From contig JASJFT010000269.1 of assembly GCA_030770425.1 (NCBI GenBank), positions 1 through 55,423 of the forward strand: a DNA stretch of 55,423 bases. Direction: 5' to 3'. Shown here in pieces: positions 23,156 through 34,652 of the stretch (positions are counted from its first letter, which is position 1; every line of letters starts with the position of its first letter). The position numbers and the translations under genes were made by a program. This DNA is from Darksidea phi (Eukaryota > Ascomycota > Dothideomycetes > Pleosporales > Lentitheciaceae). Under the pieces are notes generated by a model. The model ran no database searches. It worked only from the letters and a program-made list of their open reading frames with translations, and was not told the origin of the DNA.

Positions 23156-24234
23156 GACGCAGACACTGGTTCCACGCCGTGGACACCACGTACCACATGT
23201 ACTGTGTAAAGCGCAGAGAGTGAATTTACCGGCGGCGCGTGTGCGACGCGACAACACGCGTTCAAGGCCGACTTGATAGGTGATCCTTTAATAGAAACGC
23301 TGGCTTAAAACATCGAGGTGCGGGCATCAGGCCGAAGTCAAACAGCGGAGAAACAGAGCAGGAATATTAACTCGGAGCAGTCTTTATGCGCCACGCGTAC
23401 TGCATCAGGGAAGCCAGTGTTCCCACTCGAGTGACTGTCAGCATCAGAGGGGATCAGGATGAAAGCGATCCGTGAGCGTCTTCCGCATCCGAGTGACTTC
23501 CTTTTGATCTTATGTAGAGTGCGCAGGATGGTGCTCGCGTGTCGGCCGGCGCAGCTTGGGCAGAGGCCCGAGAGACCCGAAACACACGGGGTCTCAATGC
23601 TGATGAGTAGACCGGGCTGCGGGTGGTGCTGCTGGCGGCGGCGGGGCCGTTTGACGTTTGACGTGAGCGTGCTCGTCATCTCAATGCTGTGCCTATGTTT
23701 GTGGCCGTCGACGCTGAAGACGGGCGGCTACACTGCTGCGACCGGTTCGGTGAATGGTCAATGGCGGTGGCGGCCATTGCGCCTCAGCCTTGCAGGGGTT
23801 GTAGCACGGCCATTGGACAGGCGAAAAGCACCAACAACCTATCCACCTCTTTGCCTTCTTCTCACCTCCACCGCGAGCACCCGCTCTCCCCTTTCCGCGT
23901 TCCTCCCGCTCCTCTCTCTTCTCTTCTCTTCGTGTTCTTTGCCATCTTACCGTCTCTTCTTACTGCCGTGTCGACCTCGCGCGTCCTGCATCCGCCATCC
24001 GTCTGCGCCCACCCGTCCCCTGACGCACTCGTAATCGAGCTCCTTTGAGGCCAGCGGGACTGCAGGAGAACTCGATCGCACGCATATACGGAAAGATTGT
24101 GCCATCTACCCAGTATACTGTACGCCCTTGCACCTGCCCGGCCCGCATCATCCCCGGGCACTGATCCGCTCGCCAGAATCTGAATTTCAGTCACACAGCC
24201 TTGAGGAAGTGCAAGACCGCCGATACCCGCCACC
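23156..24234. promoter_or_regulatory. vts1 upstream region with pyrimidine-rich tract
   Basis: 1079 bp with no gene seen. 23850-23965 is dominated by C and T (many CTCTT/TCTTC words), a layout common just upstream of transcription starts of strongly expressed fungal genes. That places the vts1 5' leader in the last 270 bp. Open stretches here on both strands overlap each other and look like composition effects. Confidence 0.45.
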
Positions 24235-26150
24235 ATGTCCAACATCGCCGCCAACAGAAACAGCACCCCCGAAGGCTCCAGCTCGCTGCGTCCGCCCGGG
24301 TCGCGCACCATCGGCTCCGGCCACCACCTGCGCGCCTCGGCCGACATGGGCGGCTTCTCGTCGCCGCTTGCCAATCGTGGCATGCGCCCGGCCTCGGAGG
24401 TCTACTTTGGACGCACCAACACGAACTCGGGCAATCCGGACGAGATGGAGCGTGCCGCCCAGCAGTGGTTGGCGGACATTGACCAGTACGAGAACACCCT
24501 GGAGGAGATGGCCACGGCCACGCTTGACCAGGACTTCAAGGACGAGCTGAGCGCCATCGAGCAGTGGTTCCGCGTCCTGAGCGAGGCTGAAAGGACGGCC
24601 GCCCTGTATGCGCTGCTCCAGCAGACGACCCAGGTGCAGATCAGGTTCTTCATTCAGGTCCTGCAGCAGATGTCGAAGAACCTGCCCATGTCTAGCGTTT
24701 TGTCCCCCGCCAACTTTGGCGAGAAGGGTGAGTGAAGTACCGTATGTACGACCTTGCAGCATCTAACACAAGCAGATCCGATGACGCAGAAGCTGAGCGA
24801 CGCCATGAGCAAGCTGAGCACCGGCGAGAACCGCAACTCGATGGGTCTCAATCGCCCGCCTCCATCCCCCGGTGCGAAGCGCAACTCCGGATTAGACCCG
24901 ACTATTATCAACCGCATGTTCCCGGATGCCGCTGCCGCCATCGCTAAGCAGAAGGCTGAGTTCACCGACATCACCGGAATGGCCCCGGCCTCGAATCGCA
25001 ATAGCACCGTGGGCGACCGCAACTCTTTGATCGCGCCTACAATCTCTGCTCCAGAGGAAAAGAAGGAGAACACGGTCCCGGCATCCCCATGGGGTGATGG
25101 TCAGCGCCCGAAGTCGTCTGGCCAGCAGCACCAGCAGCCCATGGGCCAGTTCTCCCAGCCGCCTCCCTCTGCAGGGCTTCGCTCCCCTCGTCTTCCGCTG
25201 TCTGGCGACAATTCGAACGTGCAGACCACGACACTCAACGCACCAGGCCAAGATGCGGGTAGCATGCCCATGCTATCCCCATCCTACGCTCCCGGTGGAA
25301 GCTGGGCATCGCAACTGAGTACTCCCATGGTCACCAACTTCAACCAGAATCAGACACAGGCAGACATGGTTGCCAACGCAACCGCTATGAAGCTGGCTGC
25401 TCTGTCCACGGTCAACAACCGAATCCAACTCGATGATGTGCGCAAGTATCGTCGCGCTAGGTCTAGCGAGGGCGGAGCCGGAAACCCCCCTCTGTCCCCT
25501 GGTCTCCCAGGAGTTGGAAACAACAACTATGTCATGACGAACGAGCTAGGTCAGCTTCTGTCACCACAACAGGCGGCAGCGCTTCAGGCCCAACAGCTTG
25601 CTGCTATGCAGGGTCGTCGCTCTCGTCCCAACTCTCCTGGTATTGCCATGCAAGGCCAAGGCTTGGGTCCCATGGGCAGCTTTGCCTCCCCGCAGAGCAA
25701 TGGATTTCTGACTGCTGATTACGGATCGTCGCCGCTCAACAACCTAGCTGGATTGAACCTCAGCCAGTTCGGAATTGGTATTGGTGATGGTCACCCTGGC
25801 TACATTTCCGATCATTCTGAGGTCAACCGTGGCAGGTCCCCGAGAGGCCGACGTGGTAGCTCTAAGCCTCCGGAGGATCCCACTGACCCTGGCCTCCTGA
25901 GCGACATCCCGAGCTGGCTGAGGAGTCTCCGCCTGCACAAGTACACCGACAATCTCAAAGACCTGAAATGGCAAGAGCTTGTCGAGCTTGATGACGAGGG
26001 CTTGGAAAAGCGCGGAGTCAACGCTCTAGGCGCGCGTAGAAAGATGCTGAAGGTAAGAAGAGCCGACGACATGTTCATGTACCGATCGCTAACTTGCTCC
26101 AGGTTTTCGAGCAGGTCAAAGAGGCCAAAGACACCGGCAAGCTCCGATAG
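24235..26150 (+). CDS. vts1: Vts1, SAM-domain RNA-binding protein of the Smaug family (605 aa)
   Basis: Three exons: 24235-24727, 24776-26052, 26103-26150 (1818 nt); introns GTGAGT..AGCAG and GTAAGA..CTAAC..CCAG. The last exon is only 48 nt and finishes the SAM domain. Residues about 60-165 form the conserved N-terminal helical block ([13 protein letters not shown], then [14 protein letters not shown]). The middle is a Pro/Gln/Ser/Asn-rich disordered region with [15 protein letters not shown]. The SAM domain spans about 538-600 ([32 protein letters not shown]). Family: Vts1/Smaug binds hairpins with a CNGG-type loop in mRNA and recruits deadenylation, giving mRNA decay. Start: ATG in CCACCATG context. 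Confidence 0.95.
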
Positions 26151-27146
26151 ACGTGTGCCAGTCACACGTGCACGCTGTTACTGTTCTCAAGATGCAAATT
26201 GTTCACACGCATAGATTCACGACGCGAGAATGACAGCTGCTAGCCAGTCACATGTCACTTCATCTCTCTCAGCCTGCCTGTTATACGATATTCAATGAGG
26301 TCGGCATTCGCATATAGGCGTGCGTGCATGTCGCATAGGCGTTATTGCCTACTTAGATGCGCTGTATGGATGAAGGTCTCGATATATACCTTTCTCGCTC
26401 TTGGATGTGGTTATTTCGTGCGTTCACACTTTTTCTGCTCCTCTATGTATGGATTTAGACGAGAGCGCGGTAATGATGAAATTTTGACTTCTACATTCTT
26501 GTCGCTTGGGATTGAAGTGAGCGTTTCACGTTATTGTTTGTCTGACATGGCATGCGGATACCAGTGGGGAGCGGTGGTGAGGTACGTGGTGTAGTCGCTA
26601 GGCTCGTGGAGTCGCGCGCTAACGTGGTCCAGTCGTTTTTGAAACATGGCCCACTTCTTGAAACGACGAAACATTCGCAAGAGCCTCAACGCCCACTGAA
26701 CATCACTTGCGCTACGTGACTCCAGACTTCACCCTGCCGTGTCGCCTTGTATTCCATCTCTAGAAGTTGAACAATCCTGCTTCACCGTAACCGCCGCGTG
26801 TTCGCACTGCTGTGACTCGCAGACATGGCCTGTCAACATCCTTGTCCATTGTTCTTCCACAAGTACAATAAAGAAGGCTCCCCGCTGAATAACGTAATTC
26901 ATACTTTCGCTTTGTTCACTTCTTCTGCACAGCGTACTTTTCCTTATATGCAGATCGTCTTGTCTTTCTGCATTGTACATTTCTCTCTTCTTGATGTATT
27001 AATACTACTATCTCTTTCAAGTCTTTCGTTGAGACAATCGCAGCACTCCGAGGACGTACTTTTACCATCAATCTTTTTATTGTCGCTTGACCCGCCTACA
27101 ACTGTTGCTTCTGGAAAGCAAACTAAAGTACGAAAACGCATTCGAC
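26151..27146. other. intergenic between vts1 and GH16 gene
   Basis: About 1 kb. Holds the vts1 3' UTR and the GH16 promoter. Open stretches of 80-135 codons at 26295-26594 and 26825-27232 lack motifs and I do not call them. A T/C-rich stretch precedes the GH16 start (26960-27090). Confidence 0.4.
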
Positions 27147-28322
27147 ATGCTATCAGCTTCATTTACGTTGTCGGTGCTGGCCACCGCCACAACCTTCTTT
27201 GGCGCCGCGGGTGCGCACGACGGCCACGATGATAGTCCTAGGAACGGCTCCACATATACACTCCAGGACGACCTTACCTACAAAAACTTCTTCCAGGCAT
27301 TCGACTTCTTCTCGGGGCCGGATCCTACGCAAGGCTTTGTGCAGTATCAAGCGCTTGAGCAGGCTACGCAGCAACAACTTGTGGGGTACTATGAGGACCA
27401 GCAGACTATATTTATGGGGGTCGATTACAAGAACAAGGATCCTCAAGGTCGTGCTAGCGTCCGACTCGAGAGCAAGAAGGCATGGAACCAGGGCCTTCTT
27501 ATCGCAGACATCCGCCACATGCCTGACAGCACATGCGGCTCGTGGCCGGCCATGTGGATGCTAGGAAGCGGCACAGGACCCGATGGCAAGCCGATCGAAT
27601 GGCCCAATGCCGGCGAAATAGATATCCTCGAGGGCGTCAACGACGAAACTAAAAACGCAGTTACCCTGCACACATCCGCTGGTTGCGCCGTCGACAACGC
27701 TACCGCCCCCGCTATAGGCGCCTCCGATACTTCTATGCCGTATCTAGGTAACATGGCCACGGATAACTGCGACGTCGCCGCCATCGGCCAAGACAAAAAT
27801 GCCGGCTGCTCCATCAAAGCACCCGAGCCCGAAGCTATGAAGGGCGTCGCAACCTACGGCACCGAATTCAACAACGCAGGCGGCGGCGTCTACGCCATGG
27901 AATGGACTACCTCCTCCATCAGCGTATGGTTCTTCCCGCGCAACTCATCCTTCATATCCACCATCGCCCCCTCCCCTTCCAACTCCTCCTCCTCCAACTC
28001 CACCCAATCCCTCGACCCCTCCACCTTCGGTACCCCGCTCGCCAAATTCCAGGGCAGCGGCTGCGACTTCACCGAGCGCTTCAAAGACCTCAAACTCATC
28101 TTTGATACGACGTTTTGCGGCGAGTGGGCGGGCAAGGTGTGGGATGATGGGTGTGCGGCTAAGACGGGCGCGAAAACTTGCCAGGAGTATGTGCAGGATA
28201 ACCCGGAGGTTTTTGCGGATGCGTATTGGGAAGTTGGAGCTTTGAGGTGGTATGCGAAGGTGGAGGGTGGGACAAAGAGGACTGTGCATCCTAGGCAGAA
28301 GTTCCGCCAGTATCGGTGGTAG
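27147..28322 (+). CDS. secreted GH16 endo-beta-1,3(4)-glucanase (391 aa)
   Basis: Single exon. It hydrolyses beta-1,3 or mixed-linked beta-glucan outside the cell, for wall remodelling or plant glucan use. Residues 1-23 form a signal peptide (SFTLSVLATATTFFGAAGA). The GH16 catalytic motif GEIDILEG is at 156-163, with nucleophile E157, D159 and acid/base E162. CGSWPAMWMLG precedes it, and YAMEWTTSSISVWFFPR follows, a typical substrate-cleft strand. A Ser/Asn-rich linker (about 275-292) is probably glycosylated. Ten or so cysteines are spread through the protein. The start follows the signal peptide; an upstream in-frame Met 20 codons earlier would bury it. No GPI signal at the C-terminus. Confidence 0.93.
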   Translation: MLSASFTLSVLATATTFFGAAGAHDGHDDSPRNGSTYTLQDDLTYKNFFQAFDFFSGPDPTQGFVQYQALEQATQQQLVGYYEDQQTIFMGVDYKNKDPQGRASVRLESKKAWNQGLLIADIRHMPDSTCGSWPAMWMLGSGTGPDGKPIEWPNAGEIDILEGVNDETKNAVTLHTSAGCAVDNATAPAIGASDTSMPYLGNMATDNCDVAAIGQDKNAGCSIKAPEPEAMKGVATYGTEFNNAGGGVYAMEWTTSSISVWFFPRNSSFISTIAPSPSNSSSSNSTQSLDPSTFGTPLAKFQGSGCDFTERFKDLKLIFDTTFCGEWAGKVWDDGCAAKTGAKTCQEYVQDNPEVFADAYWEVGALRWYAKVEGGTKRTVHPRQKFRQYRW

Positions 28323-30421
28323 TAGGCCGACGGTTGGGGCCTGTACACATTACCAGCTACGGCCACGCCGACTGCACGCATCTCGCTTACCTCTCGGTAC
28401 GCCTCGCCAAATTTAGCCATTATCCCGCCTGTCATCGCTGTTAAGATTGTGTTATAATTAACAAAGTTCACAGTGACGAAAGTTACGTGTAGTTGAGCCA
28501 GCACAGTGGTCAGCAAGGTCAGATAGATCTCGATGTATTTCTTGATCTGGAGCTCCTTTCCCTTTTTTCGTATATACCCCGCTTTTTGTTGTTGTTGCAT
28601 TTTCCTTCTTCTTGGCGTAGCATAGCATCCGGTATAGACTCTTGCAAGAGCAAAGTGTAGCGTATTATGGAATGGGATATCGTCACATGGCGAGTACAGC
28701 TCCACGTGAATATGTTGTTTGTTGAATTGTGAGGTTCGGCCCCGTCATCGGATGAGTGGGTCAGAAAACGAGCTTCTTCGTAGTGGAAAACAGTACAACC
28801 CGGGGGTGGGGGAGGTGGGCGTGAGGTTTTAGTTGCGGTGAAGGCGAGCTCTCATTAGGCGCACCAAGCCGGCGGTAGACGTCCCCCATGGCGCTGTGGC
28901 GGACCCAGCAACTCGGATGGGTTGTTGTTTCTAGAACCTCGACTCGCGTTATGCAGCTCAGCTGCAGCAACTTAGGACCAAGTTCCGTCTGCGCACCCCG
29001 GGTATACTTCGGGTGCCAGAGGAGCTATCCTCATACCTCACCCGCATAGGTTCCCCCCATATAGGTTCGAAACCGTTCAGAAGTCGTTGAAAAAATCACC
29101 CTATATGACACGGAGAGCCCTCAGGCTGAAAGTCAACACCCAAAGAAGTTGAAAAACGTGTCAAAAACGTGTTGAAAAGGTCAAAATACCTACACCACGC
29201 CCTCAGCACTTCTTAAATACTGCTCAGCCATACTATTCCTATATCGAATGAGTAGCAGCCATCGCGCCGTCAAACTCGCGGAAATAACCCAAACCGGTGA
29301 CCTAAAAAGGCATTTCGTCCCGAATACCTTGAAACGCAAGAAGGTTATTGGTTGCAGTCATTGCCTGTGGCTCACGTCACAACATGCCTGCAAGGGCAAC
29401 ATTCTGAGCCTCATGGAGAGGGCGTGGCGCGTGTGATGATGTGGAGCAGCAGTGACAGTAGTCTACCAGACTCGAGAGCAGCTAGAATTAGGACCTACTG
29501 TTATTGGTGTGGCGCCGGCCTCTACTTAGCGCCGCGCATGGCGTCGCAGTCAGACAGCCTCGTGCTTTCAGCGCGCCACCAACACAGGAGCCGCCAACGG
29601 TTATTTACGCGGCCGATGTCGGTACAGGCCGCATACAACTGGGGGGGTTCTAACGTCACGTCGAGCGTTAAGAGACTCTGGCAGCGAAAGAGAGAATCAT
29701 GGAGAGTCTTTAGGAGAGAGAATGTCAACGACGGAGTTCGGAAATTTTTGCGCATCCACCATCGCGTTATACACATCAGGCGTAACATGCTTGTGTAACC
29801 ACGGTTAGAGTTGAGGAGCCGCAGCGATACCAAACGCTTTCAGTAATTTTCACGTTCCATTGCTCAGCAAATCGTAACATAGGGGGCGGCGTGCAGACCC
29901 TGGTCAGCTAACCGCGGCAGTTTCCTCTGTTGCCATTCGTGGATGGATTCATATCGACGCCTTGTCAGTGTCAGCAAACGGGGTTAGGACCACCACATCC
30001 TACGCATCGCGCCTTACGCTCGGGTCTGGAAACAAAGACTCGAGAATGCTCGGCTTAGTGGGGCACGCCATCCGGGCTTCGCTAGAGCAAAGGCTTACGC
30101 TCCCGGGACTAGCCTGATCAACAAGCTGTGCCATGGATCGCGTTCGCTTCCCACCCGAGTCTCTCCTGCAAATATACACATATAACGACCCTCGGCCTTG
30201 CTTCTAGTATCTACCACACTCGCCCGGAAAACCTCTTCAGCTTCGAAAAGCTCACAGTTGCAGTAGTGATTTGGAACACTAATTCCTAAATTTGAGGACG
30301 TATAGCTCGCAACCGGTCCTGTCATTGCTCATCCTTAATCCTTATTCCGTCTTCGAGACCTCGCCGTGCTCGACGCTTCCTCGTCCCTAGTCTCCCGTGC
30401 ATTTCAAAGACGTTAGGCAAT
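28323..30421. other. 2.1-kb gene-free stretch with a dispersed repeat
   Basis: No supported gene. A long minus-strand open stretch (28705-27890) is antisense to the GH16 gene and lacks motifs. From about 29000 the DNA becomes repeat-like (see repeat A copy 2). The rest to 30421 shows no gene structure. Confidence 0.45.
29246..29417 (+). repeat. dispersed repeat A, copy 2
   Basis: Second copy of the repeat at 20086-20320, same orientation, about 9.2 kb away and diverged by scattered substitutions and lost internal units. Shared words include GGCATTTCGTCCCGAA, CCTTGAAACGCAAGAA and GAGCCTCATGGAGA. Confidence 0.8.
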
Positions 30422-31828
30422 ATGGCGCTCCAGACATATGCTATGTCTAGAAGGGATATCAAAGACGAAGGCGGCACCAACCCTAGCCAAGCAGGTAAGG
30501 ACAACTGCAGGTTGCCTCATCATCAGGATGGGTGCGGCTACCGTGTTACTGTGTGATTGACACAATGCAGTTACACAAGCAGACCCAATTACGGAAGGCC
30601 CTAGCGTGGAAATCACATCTGCTCTTCCTCCCACCGCTGTTGAATATCGCAAGAAAGCGCACGATGAAGTCTTCGGGGATCTCGTCTCCCCCTCCCTCTC
30701 TACACCGCCTGTTACCTCTGTCTCATCCTTGGCCCTTCCGCTCTCAAACAATTCCGACTCCACTCCTCTCCTCGCCTCTACTACACCCCGGCCCTCTCGC
30801 ACAAGTACAAATGTCCTGCCGCAGCAATCTAGTTGGATGGTGCACGTTTGGCTATTGCAGTACTTTAAGCAATGGTTGAGGCAATGGTTTGGCTTTCGAC
30901 AGGCACCGCACCCGCCCGTCACTTTACAAAGCACATATGACGCCATATTCCTGCCGACCATTCAAATTGAGATCGATTGCGGAAATTATCAATACCCAAA
31001 GCGCACCGCCGTTGCCATGATCGACTTCCAGTGTGATCACAATCTCATCAGCCGCAACTTCGGAGACTTAATCTTCCACGACCTCGACTCAGCCGACCCA
31101 TACCCGCTTATCGCGACTCTAGGACCTGACGGAGGGACAGGAGGAGTGGCAAACGCCATCAAGAAGGTCCATGGGCGATGGAAATGCACGAACAATCCCA
31201 CTGTCGAGAACCCTTGGTTGAAGTTCGATAACATGATGTTGGATTCTGAGTTCCACATCATGGAGCGCAGATGTCGTTACGATATCATCATTGGCGCCAA
31301 AGACATCGTAAAGTTTGATCTGCTGGACCTGAAAAAGAGATTGAACTTGGTAGCGTCTCAAAATTTTCGGAGCTTGCCTTATCATGTCAATGGTACGTGA
31401 CAGGATAGGCATCTTCTCTAGTAACTGACAAGAATAAATAGCTGCTGATGCGCAAGCTTATGACCAAGCCGTAGCCGCCGCTCAACAGTCAGAACTTGAG
31501 CAGATAAGAGTAGATAGGGCATGGATGGTAAGTGGAACAATTCGCCTCACTGCTTCTGCTAACGACTTGATGTCCAGGCAGAGCGTGACGAACATGCTCA
31601 TCGCTACGCTCAACATCATTCCCGGGCCTATGCAAATGCTCAAGTTGCCCGTCTGGGTCCTACTGCATTTAGAGACGCATACGACCAAACATATGGCTTC
31701 TACTACGCAGAAGGCGAGAAGGATTTTCAGCAACGTAAGCCGCGACCGAACCGGACACCCTAGTAATGCGGCCCACTTCTGTAGTATCCCATATACAAAA
31801 TCACCTGGCTCTCCAAAGACATCATTAA
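30422..31828 (+). CDS. unknown protein with retropepsin-like core (393 aa)
   Basis: Five exons: 30422-30494, 30571-31392, 31442-31527, 31578-31734, 31785-31828 (1182 nt); all donors fit GTAAGG/GTACGT/GTAAGT/GTAAGC. Residues 1-115 are low complexity (Ser/Thr/Pro). The middle has a strand pattern like fungal retropepsin-like proteins: VAMIDFQCDHNLIS where a protease has a DTG-type loop, and later YDIIIGAKDIVKFDLL, like the second half of such domains. The DTG is replaced by DFQ, so I doubt peptidase activity. The C-terminus (about 300-380) is Ala/Gln/Tyr/His-rich and helical. No signal peptide or membrane span. No transposon reading frames adjoin it, so it looks like a host gene; function unknown. 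Confidence 0.6.
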
Positions 31829-32540
31829 GACCATCTCATTTCCATTTTGAAGGTCCCAGTCTTGCCCTCGCACGGCCGCCACCAATACGCTTTCTACTTT
31901 TGAGGCGGCAGCTTACCATACCTTCGCGACGGTATCACCTAGACGGGCCTAATTTCATTGGGAATGTCTTGCAGAGTTTTCTTCCGTGGTTCCTCCAGAG
32001 ACACCACCACCATAACCTCATTCTGATCTCAAGGCCGTCGCCTGTTATCTTGCAGCATGCGATCCTATTATCTCCTCAAGACTCTCTAGCGACGACCCAT
32101 CGACACTTGTACCTGATATCATGATTTGTGGAAAGTGTTGAACCCCCAACAGCGCACCTCAGCGTTGGGACCAAGCGAATAAATCGGGACCTTGCAGTGC
32201 GCCTCCAGACCCTTACTGCGATAGCGCTGTCTCAGAATACACAACCTATATGTCTATTCTTCAGCCAGTGTTTCAGTATACGCTACGATGGGGTTTGGAG
32301 GGAGGACCCGGCATTGTACGTTCGGCGCTATCGGTTCGGCTCCTACTCGTCGGCTTTCTTTTGTTCTGCATGCATGTCATGAGCGGGTTTCTGATATTTA
32401 ACGGTATAAGGAAGATCTAATGGCCGGAGAAAGTGTATGGCATTGTTCGGGGTAGCGTTGTCGGAGGTAGAGACACTCTCATGACCTTACTAGAAAATAT
32501 ATTTCATTTCTCGATATATTTCGATCCCCTGCCTTCGTAG
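31829..32540. other. intergenic, no recognisable gene
   Basis: About 700 bp between two genes facing each other. The open frame of 30422-31828 can be read on in another frame for a while, but this is not supported. AT-rich stretch near 32490-32530. Nothing else seen. Confidence 0.4.
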
Positions 32541-33116
32541 TTATGAAAATTGAAGGTTTGCGCTTGGTCGGGGGCTTCTCGTCGTACAATGTGAATAGGA
32601 ACCGCACAGGCCCTTCTTCGATGCCGCTGCCGGCTGTGCTTTGTGGTTGTCGCGCAATGTCGAAAATTGACGGGTAACGGCCGATGGCAGATACCCAATT
32701 TCTACTGAAGTGTGGAACTTTAGAGGGGAAGAATTGGCAGAAGGGACAACCTCAAGTGGGGTGGGAGGCATTGGCTTATCAAGCTGTGTCGACCTGCCAC
32801 CTTTGCCGGTCGACACCGCGGCTAATGTCGTCCGCATGCACGCAACTGCTAGGGTCCTATCTCGTCCTCCGATGGTCTGTTTCTCCACGCTTTTAGGCTT
32901 TAAGGAGGTGAGCGTTCTCGTAAAATCGTTGTTTTGCTCGATTGTGTACGAGTACATTGTCCTGCCCCCAGCATGATATTCAGGATCATCGCTTGTGTAG
33001 AATGGGTTTCTATTGTTGAGCTTGGGTCTTGCAATGAGCCGCAAAGCGAGATACACATTGTTTGATGGGATTGGTATGAAGATGCTTATGGATACTAGGT
33101 CGTTCGCAACTGGCAA
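32541..33116 (-). CDS. hypothetical protein, 191 aa, doubtful
   Basis: A single minus-strand open frame. It has no signal peptide, membrane span or motif I recognise. It has a basic middle and a proline patch (PMPPTPLEVVP) at about 118-128. It lies 3' to the DUF6594 gene on the same strand with 172 bp between. It could be real, an exon of an unrecognised gene, or chance. Confidence 0.25.
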   Translation of the reverse strand: MPVANDLVSISIFIPIPSNNVYLALRLIARPKLNNRNPFYTSDDPEYHAGGRTMYSYTIEQNNDFTRTLTSLKPKSVEKQTIGGRDRTLAVACMRTTLAAVSTGKGGRSTQLDKPMPPTPLEVVPSANSSPLKFHTSVEIGYLPSAVTRQFSTLRDNHKAQPAAASKKGLCGSYSHCTTRSPRPSANLQFS

Positions 33117-33288
33117 ATGAACAACTGCACTGCATTACTCTAAGGGTCATTAGAGAATCGGATCACGTCAGCACCAATCTACCTTCTCAGTCGACCGTTC
33201 GATGCCCCGCCCACAGCTCAAAAATCAGCTTCGTCTTCTCAAACGACGCTCGCTTTGTCAAGCTCTCAAAACCTGCTTTGGAGCCTGA

Positions 33289-34257
33289 TCAATCCTTATC
33301 GGCGCTCACAAACACAACCTGAACGGCGGAAAAGCTGCATAATTGTCAGCCTAAACTATGAAGAAACGAGCTGAATACTTACGCCGCCGTGATGGCGAAG
33401 ATCTCGGCGCGTCTCGCGTTGGTAAATGCTATCAAACAGACAGATAGCAAGACGTTAAAAGCGCTTATCACACCGAGCCTCGCAGGCATAGAACGAACAC
33501 AAAACAACACCACGATGGAAGCGATAGGGATCAGCGAAGCCAAGATACTCGTAATCCAGTAAGTGAGTTTCAGCACCTTGGTATCTTCATAGCCGATGAC
33601 GCCGTGTTTCTTGGAGGCCTTCTTAAAGCGTAGGCAACAGACCAGGTTTGTGATGGCCTTTTCAACCACCCAGCCTGAAAATGGATCTTCCTTCCGCCGA
33701 GGGCATAGGGTGATGAGATCGGGGCTGTGCCTCTTCGGTGCGGAAACTGAACCCCATACGGTCCCGTCGGGGCCGTGAAATGGGATGCCCATTACATCTT
33801 TGCTCTGCAAAAAGTTTTGCATGTATGTGAGATCCCATTGATCGGGCTCGGGGTATGCGAGGATTTGGGCTTGTTGAATAAGCGCTTCATCTACCTTTCT
33901 TGTCAGTGTTGTTCTTGCATTCTCGCGAGAGCAAAACGTACTGTACAGTTTCAACGTTTCTCGGATCTTGTAGACCAACCGCAGCTGGCGCTCATCGCCG
34001 TTATCTTTCGACGTACTTAGCTGGTACCAGCTCAGTGCGTATTTGGACTTCCTTGGATGGCTACTGCGGCTATCTTCAAGTTGCTGCTCTCGTAAGTCGC
34101 GCTCAAGCATCGCGAGCTCGGCTTGAAAGTACAGCAAGTTCTCTGCGTTCAGGCTACCAAATCGTCGGAAAATAGCTACCTCTGGCCGGAGCTCGATCTG
34201 GCCTGCGAGCTTCGGATAGCCTTTTACCCGGTCTGCAAGGGGGTCGTTTGATGCCAT
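33289..34257 (-). CDS. DUF6594 family membrane protein (289 aa)
   Basis: Three exons on the minus strand: 34257-33942, 33890-33383, 33334-33289 (870 nt). The first intron is 51 nt and in frame, so unspliced reading hides it; splicing restores the family-like LKLYNEALIQQAQIL. Intron 2 is 48 nt (GTAAGT..CTGAC..GCAG). Family signs: a YPKLAGQIELRPEVAIFRRF start, LNAENLLYFQAELAMLE, then a helical linker and a C-terminal pair or trio of membrane helices (about 213-275, ILASLIPIASIVVLFCV and VISAFNVLLSVCLIAF) ending with FSAVQVVFVS. These proteins are common in filamentous fungi, often near HET or NLR genes; their role is unknown. Confidence 0.85.
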
Positions 34258-34652
34258 CGATTTTAGTTGTCCTCGATCTTTGGAGAATCATGTGTCCTCG
34301 AGAGAATTGCGCTGGACGGGTTGAGCGACGACATTTTAAAGAAGCAAGGCTCTGAAGGACGTATGCGCTTAGATTACCAATGCAGCCTTCCGGTGTAGAC
34401 CTCATGGACAATTTCCTGCTATTGGTATACGGTATATGTATGTATGCAACGTGCATCAGGCTGCGTTTGTACGTGCCTAAGGAGTCTGCGCCCTTCCCAA
34501 TAACGTCGTCAATACTTCATTATCAATTACAGAAAAGTTCGCCCCATCTTACGCGCCACATCAACACCTAACAATGGCTAACTTCTGCCGTATTTCGTCT
34601 TTGTCGGTAATGTATGAAAAGAGGAGGTGGAACTCGCGTAGCGTCAGGCTGG

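Noticed and set aside
27890..28705. 272-codon minus-strand open frame overlapping the GH16 gene end
   Set aside because: Half lies antisense to GH16; the remainder has no recognisable domain or splice signals.
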